From the NCBI GenBank assembly GCA_024196135.1, contig JAMQCK010000002.1:62001-126000 (forward strand): DNA of 64,000 bases. Reading direction: 5' to 3'. Below, in pieces: positions 50,701-61,834 of this stretch. Within the stretch, counting starts at the first letter, position 1, and each line of letters opens with the position of its first letter. The notes under the pieces are model-generated. The model had not been told where the DNA came from. It worked only from the letters and a program-made list of their open reading frames with translations, and ran no database searches. A program made the position numbers and the translations under genes. This DNA comes from Pleurotus ostreatus/Saccharomyces cerevisiae fusant (lineage: Eukaryota > Opisthokonta).

Positions 50701-51977
50701 GGAGGAAATTATGCTGGTGTCGCAGAACCTGCGTCCCTACGCTCCGCCTCTTCTCCTGGATCAGTTCGGCAACTACGTCGTACAGTACGTGACCCTCTGC
50801 TGCTTCATCAGGAACCTAGTCTGACCATAGGTACAGGTGCTGCCTGCGGTTCGGAAGCCCGAACAACGACTTCATATTCGACGCCATGGTCGACCGTATG
50901 TGGGAGATCGCGCAGGGCCGCTTCGGCGCCCGTAGCATGAGGGCATGCCTCGAAAGCCCCCACATCACCGTCAACCAGAAGAGGCGCGTCGCCACAGCGA
51001 TCATACTCAACTCGATCCCCCTCGCCACCAACCCCAACGGCGCCCTCCTCCTGACGTGGCTTCTGGACACGTCCGAGTTCCCGTCGCGCTACATGCTCTT
51101 GGCGCCTCGCTTCACGCCCCACCTCTCGCATCTGTGCACGCACAAGCTCGCGTCGCTCACAGTGCTGAGGATTGTGAACCAGAAGTACGAGCCCGAGGCA
51201 TCTTTCCAGATCGTCGATGCGCTGTTCAACTCGCCGGGCGACCACGTCCTCACCGACGTGCTCGGTGACCAGGTCAACGGCGTCTCGGTGGTGCACAAAA
51301 TCCTCACGAGCAACTTCATCGCTCCGGAGAACAAGGCCCGCTACATCGAGGCGACGAAGAGGGTGTTGATCGAGCTGAAGGTCATCGCGACCCAGGCGTA
51401 TCGCCGCCTGATCGAGGAGGTCGGGTTGCCCGTGCCAAACTTCCAGCCGACGTACAACAACCTCCCGCAGAGCGGTGGGAAGTCGAAGAACTCGCAGAAC
51501 AGCAACTACAACATGCCTGGGCTGCCGCAGACGTACGCGAACAACGACCAGGGCCTGCAGGCGATGATGGCGAGCCTGCAAATGGGTGGGCAGAACGCGC
51601 AGGCGGGGCCGCCGCAGCTGCACGTCGATCCGGGTTACAACAACCCGACGCCGCCGCGCCGCACGCCGAGCTACTCTCCCTCGCCTGCGGCGGAGACGTA
51701 CTCGCCAGCGTATGGCCGCTCCTCGGATGCGCCGACGCCGCGCGGTGGAATGCGCCGCAACCCGTCCCTGCCGTCGATGACGCCGCCGTACTCGCAGTCG
51801 CCCGCGATGACGCCGTCGAACAGCCAGGGCGGCTACGCGCCCCAGCCGACCTACGCCTCGGGCCCGCTGACGTCCCAGAACATGCCCCCGGGCCTCTACC
51901 AGCAGTACATCTACCATGCGCAGTACCCGCCGAGCCCCAACATGAACATGGGGACCACCTTCCACTCCCAACCTTGA
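47798..51977 (+). CDS. Pumilio (PUF) RNA-binding protein with two RRM domains, Jsn1/Puf2 type
   Basis: Seven exons, 47798-47895, 47949-49323, 49373-49754, 49806-50249, 50300-50505, 50558-50784 and 50831-51977, give 1292 residues. About 450 disordered residues come first. RRM1 follows near 455-530 (RSLWIGNLDSAVTSEQLIHH, with GFVNFVDQADAI), then RRM2 near 577-655 (RALWIGSIPSTTTPATILSV, with GFVNFERLDDAV). PUF repeats run from about 820 to 1130 (DWLGNTVVQKLFEKCS, HKNGTWAAQKVIECV, DQFGNYVVQYRCCL, NPNGALLLTWLL). The C-terminus is Pro/Gln/Tyr-rich and prion-like. RRM plus PUF is the plan of yeast Jsn1/Puf1 and Puf2, which bind mRNAs for membrane or mitochondrial proteins and repress or localise them in the cytoplasm. 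The order of domains makes the call secure. Confidence 0.92.
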
Positions 51978-52607
51978 ACACCAAACGATACGACCGTAAC
52001 GACGACAATTTCTCTAGACCGACCGGCTCCTTCGCACAGCACACAGCGAACAGTGGTTCCCCCAAAATGTATGTATGTCCGATATTTGGTTTATTACAAT
52101 CACATCTGCCCGTATGTTCTGTCCCTTCGTTATACCCGACCCTCCCGTGAACTTGTACATGTCAAGCGTCTGGCAGCCAACCGCGCACATTCGTTTTCTC
52201 GGCCCATTCCCTTTTCTTCGTCTTCTCTCTTTCCCCCTTCTTTGTTGATCTGCTGCTACTACGTCTATGTGATACGCATGGTTGTTCTCAAGAACGGAAG
52301 CGGCGCGCTGGCGTGGCGTAGTACATTTGCTTGCATTCTTGGCTTGAAGTTCGTCGAGTGGCAGAGTTCGTGACCCATGTACAACAGTCAGGATCGGGCT
52401 TGCTGGTGGATAGGACTCTACGGCGTATATTGGCAATAAGTACAGGAATATAAGCGCTCTATTATCCTCCTCTCTGTCCAAGTTGCCTTCCGAACGTACT
52501 GAAGTCAGTATTGAGAAGATGTAAGCGCGCGCTTTATGATGACGTCGCGTCCTTTGTCCTCACATTGCGTCGACCGGCCCGGATATCCGTGCCTCTTACC
52601 AGCAACG
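51978..52607. other. Intergenic, PUF 3' region and promoter of the next gene
   Basis: 630 bp, AT-richer than the coding DNA on either side. TGTATGTATG at 52067 resembles a PUF target core and could sit in the PUF gene's own 3' untranslated region. No gene seen. Confidence 0.4.
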
Positions 52608-53312
52608 ATGGGGAGCTCGGCGTCGAAAGCAACGAGAACTCTACCCAAGAAGAAGCCTTCGTGGTCGGGGGCGAGGACAGGCGAGATGCCGCCTCCGCCG
52701 CCTTCAAGACCTCGTCCTGTCGCAAGCGAGACGAAGACTGACGGTACGCGCTTCTGGTCCCGCCCGTGCGTCTGTGGCGCGTTCTAAACGTCCGTAGCTA
52801 TCATGGAGGATGCGGGTGACCCTCACCTCCTCGCCAACCTGCGGAAACTTGGCGCGGTGAAGGTCGATCACCACATGCAGACAGTCAAGGTGCGTCCTTG
52901 TAATCACTTCCCTCTCCCAACCCGACTGACCTTTGCCGTCCCCCTCACTTCTCAGGCATCCGACGGCACCGCTAAGATGCTGCAGACGCGGCTGGAGGCA
53001 GACGAAGAGGCTGCCTCCTTTACACTCAACCGCAATCACCTCTTCTCCTACGCGCTCACGCAGCTGCTGGAGGAGCGCAAGACGACACCCGTCTCTGTGC
53101 TTGCCGAGAAGTACAACATCGATGCTGCCAGGATAGAGTCCCTCTGCCGCTTCGTGAACGTGCCGACGATTGACACCGCGAGGCAAAGGCGGACAGTGTT
53201 GAAGAACGGGGAGGAGTATGTGGAATCACCGGTACGTGTTATGCGCGTCTCATGCTTGAACGATCTGACCATCTTGCAGGTGATATGGGTCGAGCCGACA
53301 AAGACTGCGTAG
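52608..53312 (+). CDS. Small unrecognised protein, predicted N-myristoylated
   Basis: Four exons, 52608-52743, 52798-52889, 52956-53231 and 53280-53312, give 178 residues. The start MGSSASK is a classic N-myristoylation pattern and is followed by a basic stretch. Ordered segments include DPHLLANLRKLGAVKVDHHM, LTQLLEERKTTPVSVLAEKY and IDAARIESLCRFVNVPTI. The last two look like a helix-turn-helix-type bundle. No catalytic residues are evident. The pattern looks conserved rather than random, but I cannot name the family. Likely membrane-anchored by lipid. Confidence 0.7.
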
Positions 53313-53824
53313 GTCTTATGAAGAATTCCTGTTTTTGAGGATGACTTGAAGAGCGCACAACATCCTCCTGCCTCCAGCAAACAGCTCGCCATCTTGACAC
53401 CTAAACAACATCCCCCCGAGTCCACGACCATACTTCCCAGTGTACACGCACGTTATAATCATGGGAAGAGCTCGCAAGCCATGGCACGGATGGCAGCTGA
53501 AGGTGACGCCAGATGGCAGAGCGAAGGAATACTTCTCGCGCCGTGTATGCATATACCGACCTACTGTACCCGAATACAACCACTTCTCTCACTCAAATTT
53601 GTTCTGGGACACGTCGCTCCATTTGGGTCAGCCCACCTCTTGCTAGATTCTGTATACTGTGTCCCTGTATGGCGCTTGCTCGTTGTCCGTCCCCGCGTCA
53701 TGTCGCGTTGTCGACTTCCCATTTCCGCGGAGGTCCGCGGATCACAAAATTCTGCGAATCACGGACGCGCCATTGTCCATTGTGCCGAGACGCGTAGCGC
53801 GCCTCCTCTGCTCCTCCTCTCATC
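53313..53824. other. Intergenic, upstream of the RCC1-like gene
   Basis: 512 bp between two + strand genes, with no supported coding sequence. Confidence 0.45.
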
Positions 53825-56176
53825 ATGTTTCGCCGTGCAGTCTCCAGCAGCCTCCGCTCTCAGGCGCGCGCCTTGACAACAAGCGCGACGCGCTCTCGCA
53901 CTGGACGAGCGAGCCTTGCAGTTGGGTCAGCAGCATTGGCTGGCGGTGTCGCACTATATGCTTCGTCGAACACTCTATGGAACGACGCACCTGCGAGCGA
54001 GAACTTCCATGCTTTGGACGGAACTGAAGCGGGCTCGAGCGAGACTGTTGAGGACGCACCTCAGCCGTCGAAGGTGACCGAGCTTAACCCGGACGTGCTG
54101 GAGACATTCGTATGGGGATCGAACAAGTGCGTTGCAGCAGTCCCCTGCGCGACTTCTTCTTATTACTGAAAGCCTCCAGGTCCAAAACACTTGATCCTGA
54201 GCAAACCGAGAGCCTACGGCTTCCCTCCCTCGCCAACTGGTTGAACGGGGTCGCATTAAGGCACCTCGCTCTGCACGAAAATTACGGCGCTTGCGTCGAC
54301 GCGAAGGGTGACGTCTACCAGTGGGGAGAAGGCTACTCTGGCGCGGATGCCCAGAAGGATGCGAAGCCTGCAGCGACTCTGCGCGGCAAGGTATGTGGCT
54401 CGTGCATATTGCTGAATGTCGACACTCATACCAGTTCCCCTATAGAACATCGTCCAGCTGCAGCTCACGGAGTCGCGTCTGTTCGCGCTATCATCCTCGG
54501 GCAAGGTCTATGTGCTGCCAGCCTCTGCCGAGAAGCAAGCGTTGCCCAATCCTCCCTCGCAACCCTCATGGCTTGGCGCTCAGCTATGGAGCGACGCAAC
54601 TACCATTGACTATGAGGAGCTTGCACCTAAGCAAGCGCTGAAGCGCGGTGAGAAGTACGTTCAGCTTTTAGTTTTCTTCTCCCTTTGGCACTTTTGGCCA
54701 TTTGTGGCCATCGCCCCATTTCTGCTGGTGGTTGTCATTCATACTCACCTCTGACTCAGGTTCACATCCATTGCTGCCGGCGACGACCACCTCCTCGCGC
54801 TCACCTCCCAAGGCCGCACCTTCGCGCACCCAATCACCAAAGCCGCCAACACCTGCGGCCAGCTCGGCTTCCGCCGCTTCGAGGTCCCCGACCCCGCCAG
54901 CCCTTCGCAAACGCTGCAGGTCGAGCTCCGCGCGCGCTCTCCAAACGCGTCGCTCCTTCAGGGTGCCGGACCATCGATATCGGACAACCTTGTCGCCTTC
55001 GACGATGCGGATATTCGGTGGTGTCCGTACTTGTTCGAGGTGCCTGCGCTGCGGGGGATCGAGATGGCGGGCATCGCGGCGGGGAAGAAGAGTAGCTTTG
55101 CGCGGACAAAGGATGGGAGGGTGCTCGCGTGGGGTGCGAATGAGGCAGGGTGAGCTCATACTAATCAGGCAGTTACAAGGAATTATCGCTGACCTGCTTG
55201 ACTTTCAGACAGCTCGGCCTTGGCCGCACCGTCAACCTCGACGTGGTCACGGTACCCACCGAGGTCGTCCTTTGGGCCGCAACGCCACAGCGCACGCGCA
55301 CCAAGTGCCTCGATGTTGCAGCAGGTGTGTATCTTTACGCGCATCGCTCGCCTATCTCGAGTTCTACGTCTTCTTGCACGCCTTCTCCAGCGCCACCGGG
55401 CGTGTTTCTTGCATCTGCGGCCCTTCCTTTATCTTCACCCCCTTCTTCGAGATCTTCGACCATGCCCAGAGCAATCGACTATACCTCAGTGATCAAATAT
55501 GCCTTCAGGAAGCCGAATTTGCGGCCGGGAATTTGGAGAAGCTAACCTGACCCTACCCAGGTGGCAATCTGACGTGCTTCACCGTGGAGCGCGAAGATGC
55601 GCAGGCGCCGAAGACCGTCGAGGTGCTCATGTGCGGCGACGGACAATGGGGCGGCCTCGGGGGTAACAACTACAGCACGGCGCAGAGCACGCCCTTGCGC
55701 GCACGGAATGTTAGCGGGCTAGCGGAGTGTAAGTGACGTGCCCTCCTATCCAGCCCTACGCAGATCCCTTTCCCCAGTCCCTGCATCACCCCTCCCTCTG
55801 AACCCAAGCTGACACCTCCGCAGATGACGACGCAACAGGCGCCATGCAGCCCATCGGCCCGCGCGACGTCGCCGTCTCCCCCACCGGCCACGTCCTCCTC
55901 ACCCTCAACACCGCCGCCTCCAACCCCACCGCCGGCAAGGACCTCGTCGTCTGGGGCCGCAATCACACCTACGAGCTCGGCACGGGGCGCATGAAGAGTC
56001 TCCCCGCGCCGACGACGCTGTTCACGCCGGAGGGCGCGCGCGTCATGCTGCGCCAGCAGAGGGCGAAGGAGGTCAGGGCGCTGGACGGGAGCGTGTGGAA
56101 GCGGAATGTGGAGGTTGTGCAGCACGCTGCGGTGGGGTACAGTAGCAGCGTGGTTTACTGGCGGATAGCGCAGTAG
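53825..56176 (+). CDS. FMP25: Mitochondrial RCC1-repeat protein, Fmp25/RCC1L type
   Basis: Seven exons, 53825-54126, 54180-54390, 54446-54654, 54760-55149, 55209-55324, 55561-55728 and 55824-56176, give 582 residues. The first 30 residues are rich in Arg, Ser and Ala with almost no acidic residues (MFRRAVSSSLRSQARALTTS), a mitochondrial presequence. One membrane segment follows (LAVGSAALAGGVALYAS). The body consists of RCC1-type propeller blades: LETFVWGSNK, VDAKGDVYQWGEGYSG, IAAGDDHLLALTSQGRTFAH, VLAWGANEAGQLGLGR, VLMCGDGQWGGLGGN, LVVWGRNHTYELGTG. Yeast Fmp25 is an inner-membrane protein needed for cytochrome bc1 assembly; human RCC1L acts on mitoribosomes. Which role applies is not shown by sequence. 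Intron 5 (236 nt) is long for this genome. Confidence 0.85.
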
Positions 56177-56667
56177 AGGGATACGATTAATACTTCTCTG
56201 TAGCGTAGCACTTTTCGGAACACACACCTCAGACTCATTCATGCCATTTGCGGATGCCGAGCTTCTTCTGGTCAGCCAAGTGGAAAGAAAACTGAGCAAT
56301 AACTCATATACATCATACTACATACAGCGTACCGCGAAGAAAGGGCATACGGCGCGTCAAATCATAGAACGGCTGCTACGTAGGCAGACATTATCATAAG
56401 CTAAGGAAAGTGGTCCCAGCTACAGCGGGGGCACTCGTATGATAGAGGGGGAAGAATGGGATGGTGAGCGGAAAACAGACAAGAACAAGGAGGGATGAGA
56501 TCAGAATAAATATCTACGCTGGTCAGGAAGTCGAACAAGGGAGAAAGCATGAGATTTTACAAGTACAATTCAATGATGGGGCACGCCGTGGTGCCGGTAT
56601 TGGTGTTGGTGCTGTTGTGAGTATCGATGTCGATGCGAAGGGAGCGGCGGCCTGGCGCGCTGGCTCC
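56177..56667. other. Intergenic, convergent 3' ends
   Basis: 491 bp between stops of the RCC1-like gene (+) and the unknown gene (-). No gene or repeat recognised. Confidence 0.5.
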
Positions 56668-57683
56668 TCAGTGGTAGCAGGTGACGAGGAGGACGTTGAG
56701 GCCGCTCTCCTTCACCGCGCGCAGGTTCGCGGCGTTGCGCTTCTTGCGGATGTCGCGGATGAGCGACGAGCGGCTGGGATGCATCACGCGCTGCACCGCG
56801 TCGGGCCCCTGCGCGCGCACCGCAAGGTACTCCCGGATGTTGAGGAACGCGTGCGCCTTCAGCAGGTTGCGCGCCGCCGTCAGCGAGTCCGGCAGCGCGG
56901 CGGGCGCGAGGCCGAGCTCGATGATGAGCGACTGCAGCAGCGTGAGGCTCGCCACGCGGTCCTTGGTGGGGTTCGAGAGGTACCTAGAAGAGCACGATGG
57001 GCGACACGAGGCGGCACGAGGTGGGGGGCTACTCACGACGTGATGTACTTCGCGGCGTCCTCGTACGGGAGGTCGTCGGCGCGCTCAGAGGCAATGTCCG
57101 ACACGTCCTCCACGATGGGTCGCGCGCCGAGGCCTATGACGGGCGACGGGGCGGACCCAGCTGGGGAACGCTTCTGCTTGCGGCGTCGCGGGGAAGCCGG
57201 CGGGCTCGATGGCGCGGACGAAACGTCGCTCTCAGGCGTAGCGGCCCCCGAGACGCGCGCCCGCGCCGCCGCACCGGCCCTCTTCCCCCTCCGCGTCTTG
57301 CGCTTGCTCAGCGACATGTCCGCCAGCTCGTCCGCGAGAATGTCGGCATCGGCCGTAGCGGGAGCAGTAGACGCAGAAGGCAGCACACGGTTGGCTGCAG
57401 CGTTAGGGGTGGCAGGGTCGGTGGTAGGGCGGCCTGTATTCAGAAGGACGAAGTCTTCATCTTCCGAGGTGTAGGAGCTGCTGCTCTGCGTACTGTCAGA
57501 TCCGTCCGAGGCGGACTGGACGCCCCAAACGATCTCGTCGTCGTCGGTTGCGGCCTGCAAAGACAGAGTAGACGTCGTCGAAGAGCGCGAGCGTCCGGAT
57601 ATAATGTCAAAGCTTGAGGTGAAAGAAGTCGCCGTAAAAGTGGGGGAGGCGGCGGACGCCCAGTCAATGGATGAGGTAGACAT
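56668..57683 (-). CDS. Unrecognised protein with disordered N-terminus and helical C-terminus
   Basis: Two exons, 57683-57037 and 56983-56668, give 320 residues in phase with a 53-nt intron. Residues 1-200 are Ser/Thr/Ala-rich and disordered, with a basic patch (SLSKRKTRRGKRAGAAARAR) that could be a nuclear signal and a second one (SPRRRKQKR). The last 110 residues look folded and helical: YLSNPTKDRVASLTLLQSLI, ELGLAPAALPDSLTAARNLL, HAFLNIREYLAVR, then an Arg-rich end. No family recognised. A 10-bp perfect inverted repeat lies about 380 bp upstream. Confidence 0.68.
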
Positions 57684-58039
57684 GCTGGTATGTGTTGCTG
57701 GTTGTCGATGAATGGGTGATCGTGCTCGGCAGGTAAGAGATGGCCAGCGCGTAGATCCTGATCTCTTTCAGATTTCGAGTGTAGAAAGGGGAATATTGGC
57801 TGCAGCGGGTGGTCAGTCAGTCGCATCCCATCGCGCGCGACCGGCACGTACAGGGCGTGGCCGCAGCAAGCTGATATGCGCGCAAAGCCTTGTGCAGCAC
57901 TGTTGCTGTACGTCGCCGCTCCGAGGGGAAGAAAAGAAGGTCGAAGGGGAAGGGAAGTGCCCGCGGAGGGGGAAGTAGAAGAAGAAAGACAAGGTGCTCA
58001 CGCCCGCCATCCGTGCGCTAGGGGCGTATATATATTGGG

Positions 58040-58045
58040 CACGTG
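58040..58045. promoter_or_regulatory. E-box (CACGTG)
   Basis: Perfect palindrome bound by bHLH factors in fungi, 24 bp from the GATA-core inverted repeat. Single hexamers occur by chance, so only the clustering gives it weight. Confidence 0.3.
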
Positions 58046-58063
58046 GCGGACATTTACAGATGG

Positions 58064-58086
58064 GGGTTATCGTGAAACGATAACCC
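58064..58086. repeat. Perfect 10-bp inverted repeat
   Basis: Arms GGGTTATCGT (58064-58073) and ACGATAACCC (58077-58086) are exact reverse complements around a GAA spacer. Each arm contains TTATC/GATAA, a GATA-factor core, so the site could be a dimeric operator rather than a hairpin. It lies close to an E-box and a TATA-like run. Confidence 0.6.
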
Positions 58087-58570
58087 GTTGTATCCCCGGC
58101 ACTCCCTACCCTGCGTTCAAGGCTACTGCGCTAGTTCTGCTCATTTCCCGACTCTTTACACTATAAGCGCATTTCGAATCTGGCTAGAAAGCGCGTTTCC
58201 TGGCGATGAGACGTACTAGAACTTACTTTCCCACCCTTTCGCGGCATTCGTGGCCACAAACCATAGCTACCACATCTTGAACGCCATCTCATGATCAGGC
58301 TAGAGCGGTTCAATGACTAGAAGAGGAGACTCGGCAGGGTTCGAACAATAACCGCAATAATTAAATGAGCCGCCACCAGATCCAGGGCGGAGCAGGGTAT
58401 AGTAGAACAACATCAGTACGTACGTTGAGGTGCCGACGCAAGCATACCCGACCATGTACACCCAAAAGCCCAATAAGTAGGTTAGTAGATGAACACCCAG
58501 GGCTTGCCCACATCGACAGGTGTTGCCCAAATCGACAGTTATTGCCCAGATTGACACTGCTCTCAAGGGC

Positions 58571-59614
58571 TTACGCCTGCGCACCCGCCGCAGCGACCAC
58601 AATCCCGCCCATATCCAGCACCACCTGCCGCAGACTATCCACCACATTATTCTTCCCAGCCACAAACGACGTCGCCGCCGCAGCTGCCGTGCTCGTCGCC
58701 GTCGCCGTCGCAGACGTGGACTCCACCGATGAGCTGGAAGAGTGATGCTTCTTGGTCGTCGACTCCGATGAGGTCCACTCGCTCGACTCCGACGAGGAAG
58801 AGGAAGAGGTGGTCTCCGGCGGCGGCGGGCTCCACGTGCTCGTCTCACTGGTCGACGTCTCGGGTGGGGGCGTCCAGGTGCTCGTCTCGCTGGTGAAGGT
58901 AGAGGTCGGCCCGCCGCCGTTACCGCCGCTCCCGTCGTTGTACCACCAGTTCGCGTAGATCACGCCCGTTTCTTCGGGGTTGGGCGCGAAGACCTTGAAC
59001 AGGTCGTACGAGAGGTCGATGCCGGAGAAGGAGGGGCAGTTTTCGCACTGAGGGAGGAAATGTTAGACCTGTCATTCGGAGGGAAGGAAGCAGGAAGACG
59101 CACGCGGTCGGTGACGGTCGCCTGCGCGGTGACGCCGTTGTACTCAATAGTGATGGGCTTGAAGCAGACATCGGACGGGTAGCCATGCGTGAGGCCAGCG
59201 TCCCATTCCTAGTACGCCGTTTAGCATATGCCGATCTGCATCTCCCGGTACCACCACTCACATCAGCGCTAACCGCAACGATCTACGCGTAGACATCCAG
59301 TCAGCACAATGTACTTCGCTGCACCTGCGAAGATATACGCACAAAATCGCTCGGAACATTTACAATCCCGCAAGCACCTCTGATCGCCAAGGTCGGTAAT
59401 CAGCAAGCCGCCAGCAAACACTTGCCGCGCCTACTCACAGGCCGACCTCATAGTAGGTCATCCGCGCGTTGCTGACGCGCTTTGAGAACCCCTGCACGTC
59501 CCCGGGCGCGCGCTTCGCCAGGTCGCTATGCCGCTTCGCGTTCTGACCCCTTTCGTGCGCGCTGGCGCCGAGAGGAAGGACGAGGACGAGCAGGGGAAGT
59601 ACAGACTGGAGCAT
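58571..59614 (-). CDS. Secreted RlpA-like double-psi beta-barrel protein, copy 1
   Basis: Five exons, 59614-59439, 59379-59343, 59282-59262, 59208-59104 and 59047-58571, give 271 residues. A signal peptide (MLQSVLPLLVLVLPLGASA) is followed by a Lys-Arg processing-like site. The barrel domain has the family landmarks: MTYYEVGLGACG, EWDAGLTHGYPSDVCFKPIT, VTAQATVTDRCENCPSF, GIDLSYDLFKVF and VIYANWWYND. The Asp in VTDRC and the Cys pairs are those conserved in RlpA-like and expansin-like barrels. A long Ser/Thr-rich stalk and a hydrophobic C-terminus (MGGIVVAAAGAQA) suggest a GPI anchor. It probably binds wall polysaccharide; no enzyme activity can be inferred. Copy 2 lies directly upstream. Confidence 0.88.
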
Positions 59615-60128
59615 GATGCTGATCGTTGGAACAAATGACAGTCGCAGAAAACGAAAGTCGGGAGCAAATGAAGGTCAAGAGCAAAAGAGAGGGAGGATGA
59701 CGAGGCGGAAACACCCCGCACGATGTCCTGGCAACAAGCGACGGCGAGGGACGAGAGCAAAAGGGACGAATGCCAAGCACAATCGCCGAGGGCTGATCGA
59801 GGATTCATACACCGGACGGACCCCGGCCGGCCCAACGCCGCCGCCCGCACACTGACACCAGGCACGCCGTCGAGGAGGCAGCCGGGCGTAAATGGGCGCC
59901 GGAGGCTCGAGGGGGGAACTTGGGCTGGATTTGGGACGAGCTGAAACACCGAGGCGGTCAAACAAATGATGCAGAGCAACAACATGGCATCGACATGATT
60001 TAAAGGACAGGCACACCATATAAAGACCGACCTGCATATCTACCGGGTATCTTCAATCGTCCGTATCCCACATTGCGCGCGGGTGAAGTCCGTGGCTGGC
60101 TCCTCTATAGCGACGCTGCAACTGCACC
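59615..60128. promoter_or_regulatory. Region between the two RlpA-like genes
   Basis: 514 bp containing the promoter of copy 1 and the 3' end of copy 2, both on -. No further ORF supported. Confidence 0.45.
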
Positions 60129-61072
60129 TCAGTCGGACTCGGCAGCCATCGCGACGACGCCGCCAAGCTGGAGGACGAGGAGGTTCATCTGCTCGATCGT
60201 GCCGCCCGAGGTGGCGCTGGCGGACGCGGAGGCCGAAGAGGACGACGCGGTCGAGGACGCGCTGGACGAGGTCGGCTCTGCGCTACTGCTGGACGACGAC
60301 GAGCTGCTTGACTCGCTGAAGCTGCTGCTGGAAGAGCTGCTCCACTCGCTGGTCGAGCTCCACGTGGACGTCGTCTCCGGCGTCCAGGTCGAGGTCGGGG
60401 TCCAAGTGGTGGACGGCTCCTGCCAGGTCGAGGTGGTCGAGGGCGGCGGGGGCGGCTCGCTCGTGGTCGCGGGCGCGCCGTCGCCGTACTCCCAAGAACC
60501 GTGCAGAACGCCTGCATCGGTGCTCGAGAAGTACTCGAAGAGGCCTTGGGAGAAATCGAGGCCGCCGTATTCGCACCCGGGGCACTGTCAACTGGTCAAA
60601 ACGTGCACGGCTCTCAAGACTTGGGGAACGCACCTCGTCCACGATCTGCGCCTGCGTGGACTTGCCATTGACGGTGATGGTGATCATCTTGAAGCAATGC
60701 GCGCCGCCATCCCACATCTATAGGCTCGTGAACATCTTCGAAAAATGCGGATCCTCCCCGCCACTTACACCCTGATTAAGTGCGACGATCTGGGGAAGCA
60801 GGTCAGTCCCACATCTACATATTTAGACAGCACAAGGCACGCACATAGTCAGAAGCCTGGTTCATCTGGCCGCAAGCACCCATGCCCGCCGCGTAATACG
60901 TGAACTGCCCCTCCGTGCGCTTCGACAGCTGCTGGCTCTCGTTGCGCGCTTCGTGCTCGTCCCGCCCAACCGCGTTACGCGCATGGTGGTGCCGGCGGAC
61001 CGCCGAGTCTTCATGGCCTGCCGCCGCGCAGAGAGTAGCCAGGGAGAGGATAGAAAGTGCGGAGGCGCGCAT
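60129..61072 (-). CDS. Secreted RlpA-like double-psi beta-barrel protein, copy 2
   Basis: Four exons, 61072-60845, 60789-60769, 60717-60634 and 60584-60129, give 262 residues. A signal peptide (MRASALSILSLATLCAAAG) leads to a His/Arg-rich propeptide-like region. The barrel follows: FTYYAAGMGACGQMNQASDY, then a 21-nt exon encoding IVALNQG, HCFKMITITVNGKSTQAQIV, DECPGCEYGGLDFSQGLFEY and VLHGSWEYGDG. The tail is Ser/Thr/Trp-rich with W-x-P/S repeats and ends in a hydrophobic segment like copy 1, a possible GPI signal. The intron before the DxCxxC exon is placed the same way as in copy 1, which supports tandem duplication. Copy 2 lacks the third domain intron seen in copy 1. Confidence 0.87.
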
Positions 61073-61834
61073 TTTGCCAATATATGATGGAATAAGATAT
61101 TATTTGGTTGCTTTGCGGTGGCCGTAGAGGATGTCGGGGGAAGAGAGCGTGGTAGGCGTGCTGCCTATGAATTTAGGTGTGACAATGGGGAAGCCGCAGC
61201 CGAGGCAACCAAGCAACGAGAGTTGGTAGCAACAGCAACACCCACGCGGACTTCATGTTTTCCGTGCACCGCCACCTCCTATGTGAACCCACAAGTTGAA
61301 GTTTCTTCATTTCACCGTACAGGAGGCTGGGTGGAGGATGGTGTGCAAAGGGCAAAGTCGGTATCTCTAGCTGGCTTCAGCCTCTTATATGCCAATTGTC
61401 AGCTTGTCCTTCTTGCGTATCAGGATGCCCCGTGAATGCCTCTGACACAGCCACAGATAATCCAACTCGCTTCCGTCCCTCATGGACGTCTTGCAATCGA
61501 AGTATGTCGGGTGCACGTCCTCGCTCGGCTCTCCGTCGGAGGTCTCTTCAATATCTATTCCTCACGCTTGTGCTGTCTCGTGCTCTCCTCCGGCGAAATC
61601 CTGCAAGAACCAGGTGCTCAACTGAACAGCGAATTTATCCGTTGCACCAATCCTCGAAAGCTCATTCGTCCCTCGCATTCAAAGGAAGCTAACCACGTTA
61701 CGCACACCTACGACTGACGCTCCTCGCTGTGCCTATACACTCACGCCTCGAGACTATGTAAAGTCGGCGCTAGAGCCCGCCATAGGATCACCCACCCTAC
61801 TTCCTCCCCTCCGTTCAGCGTCTTGGCGCCTGCA
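61073..61834. promoter_or_regulatory. Divergent promoter region, RlpA-like copy 2 / AA8-like gene
   Basis: 762 bp between divergent starts of two secreted-protein genes, so shared regulation is possible. An AT-rich patch (AATATATGATGGAATAAGAT) lies just upstream of copy 2. No coding sequence supported. Confidence 0.4.

Larger units (their letters stand above)
57684..58570. promoter_or_regulatory. Upstream region of the 56668-57683 gene and 3' flank of the first RlpA-like gene
   Basis: 887 bp. It contains TATATATATT at 58027-58035, a palindromic CACGTG (bHLH-type E-box) at 58040-58045, and the inverted repeat at 58064-58086, all within 60 bp. These may form a regulatory cluster for the - strand gene. 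No ORF is supported. Confidence 0.35.

Noticed and set aside
58310..58360. GGGTTCGAAC, which looks like a tRNA T-loop
   Set aside because: Flanking bases do not form a T-stem on either strand, and no anticodon or acceptor stem can be built around it.
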